Positions 49,979 to 50,024 of a stretch of DNA of 50,024 nucleotides are shown here, piece after piece (position 1 is the first letter of the stretch; each line of letters starts with the position of its first letter). Under the pieces are notes generated by a model that was given only the letters and a program-made list of their open reading frames with translations, was not told the DNA's origin and made no database searches. The position numbers and the translations under genes are program-made. Location of the stretch: positions 263,123 through 313,146 of the forward strand of contig BFEA01000795.1 in the NCBI GenBank assembly GCA_003427395.1, read 5' to 3'. The stretch comes from Chara braunii. Its lineage: Eukaryota > Streptophyta > Charophyceae > Charales > Characeae.

Positions 49979-50024
49979 CAAAAAAAAGATATGTTATGGA
50001 GAAAAATAAATTAAACAAGATTTG

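Overview
The window is nuclear DNA from a eukaryote, most likely a green plant or streptophyte alga. It consists almost entirely of nested, decayed mobile elements and tandem repeats; I found no gene that is clearly a working host gene. Green-lineage evidence: plant-style LINE proteins with a C-terminal CxxC...HxxxxC zinc finger, a fragment of plant-type mitochondrial DNA (cob, ccmB, ccmC), a U6 snRNA piece with plant-like USE/TATA spacing, and a DIRS-type element whose recombinase gene is inverted. The species cannot be fixed from sequence alone; the DIRS element argues against a flowering plant. The first 34 bases are a sequencing adapter, not biology.

Layout. 35-754 (-): LINE-like ORF1 fragment. 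2184-2885 (-): decayed reverse transcriptase fragment. 3471-18459 (+): one long LINE (LINE-A) split by three insertions: a 532-bp CAAC-ended MITE in ORF1, a 369-bp foldback MITE with TTA duplications between the second and third ORFs, and a 7.38-kb non-coding element (7268-14650) in the endonuclease domain. In each case, conceptually removing the insert plus one target duplication restores the reading frame. LINE-A appears to have had three overlapping ORFs: gag-like ORF1, a 290-aa NLS-bearing ORF, and EN-RT-zinc finger. The 7.38-kb insert carries several tandem repeats and an array of eleven hairpins with a conserved loop and co-varying stems, the most intriguing signal in the window.

19055-20880: minisatellites and a tandem duplication. 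21690-25045: a 172-bp dimeric satellite, interrupted at 23164-24477 by mitochondrial DNA. 25300-34120: mostly unrecognised sequence with small repeats. 34364-36372: a foldback element, an unresolved N/homopolymer patch and a tRNA-derived SINE candidate. 36575-40036 (-): 5'-truncated LINE-B, joined exactly to the first two thirds of a U6 snRNA (40037-40102). 40270-41260 (+): LINE-C, broken twice by pure poly(T) tracts flanked by target-site-like duplications. 41484-41872: PIF/Harbinger-like MITE. 42800-47763: a DIRS-type element (gag and RT-RNase H on -, tyrosine recombinase on +), its gag interrupted by a second CAAC MITE. 48000-50024: repeated poly(T) tracts, a TA microsatellite and a small foldback.

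The identifiable proteins belong to retrotransposition machinery: RNA-binding gag-like proteins, an endonuclease that nicks the target, reverse transcriptases, an RNase H and a tyrosine recombinase. None of the catalytic genes is intact.
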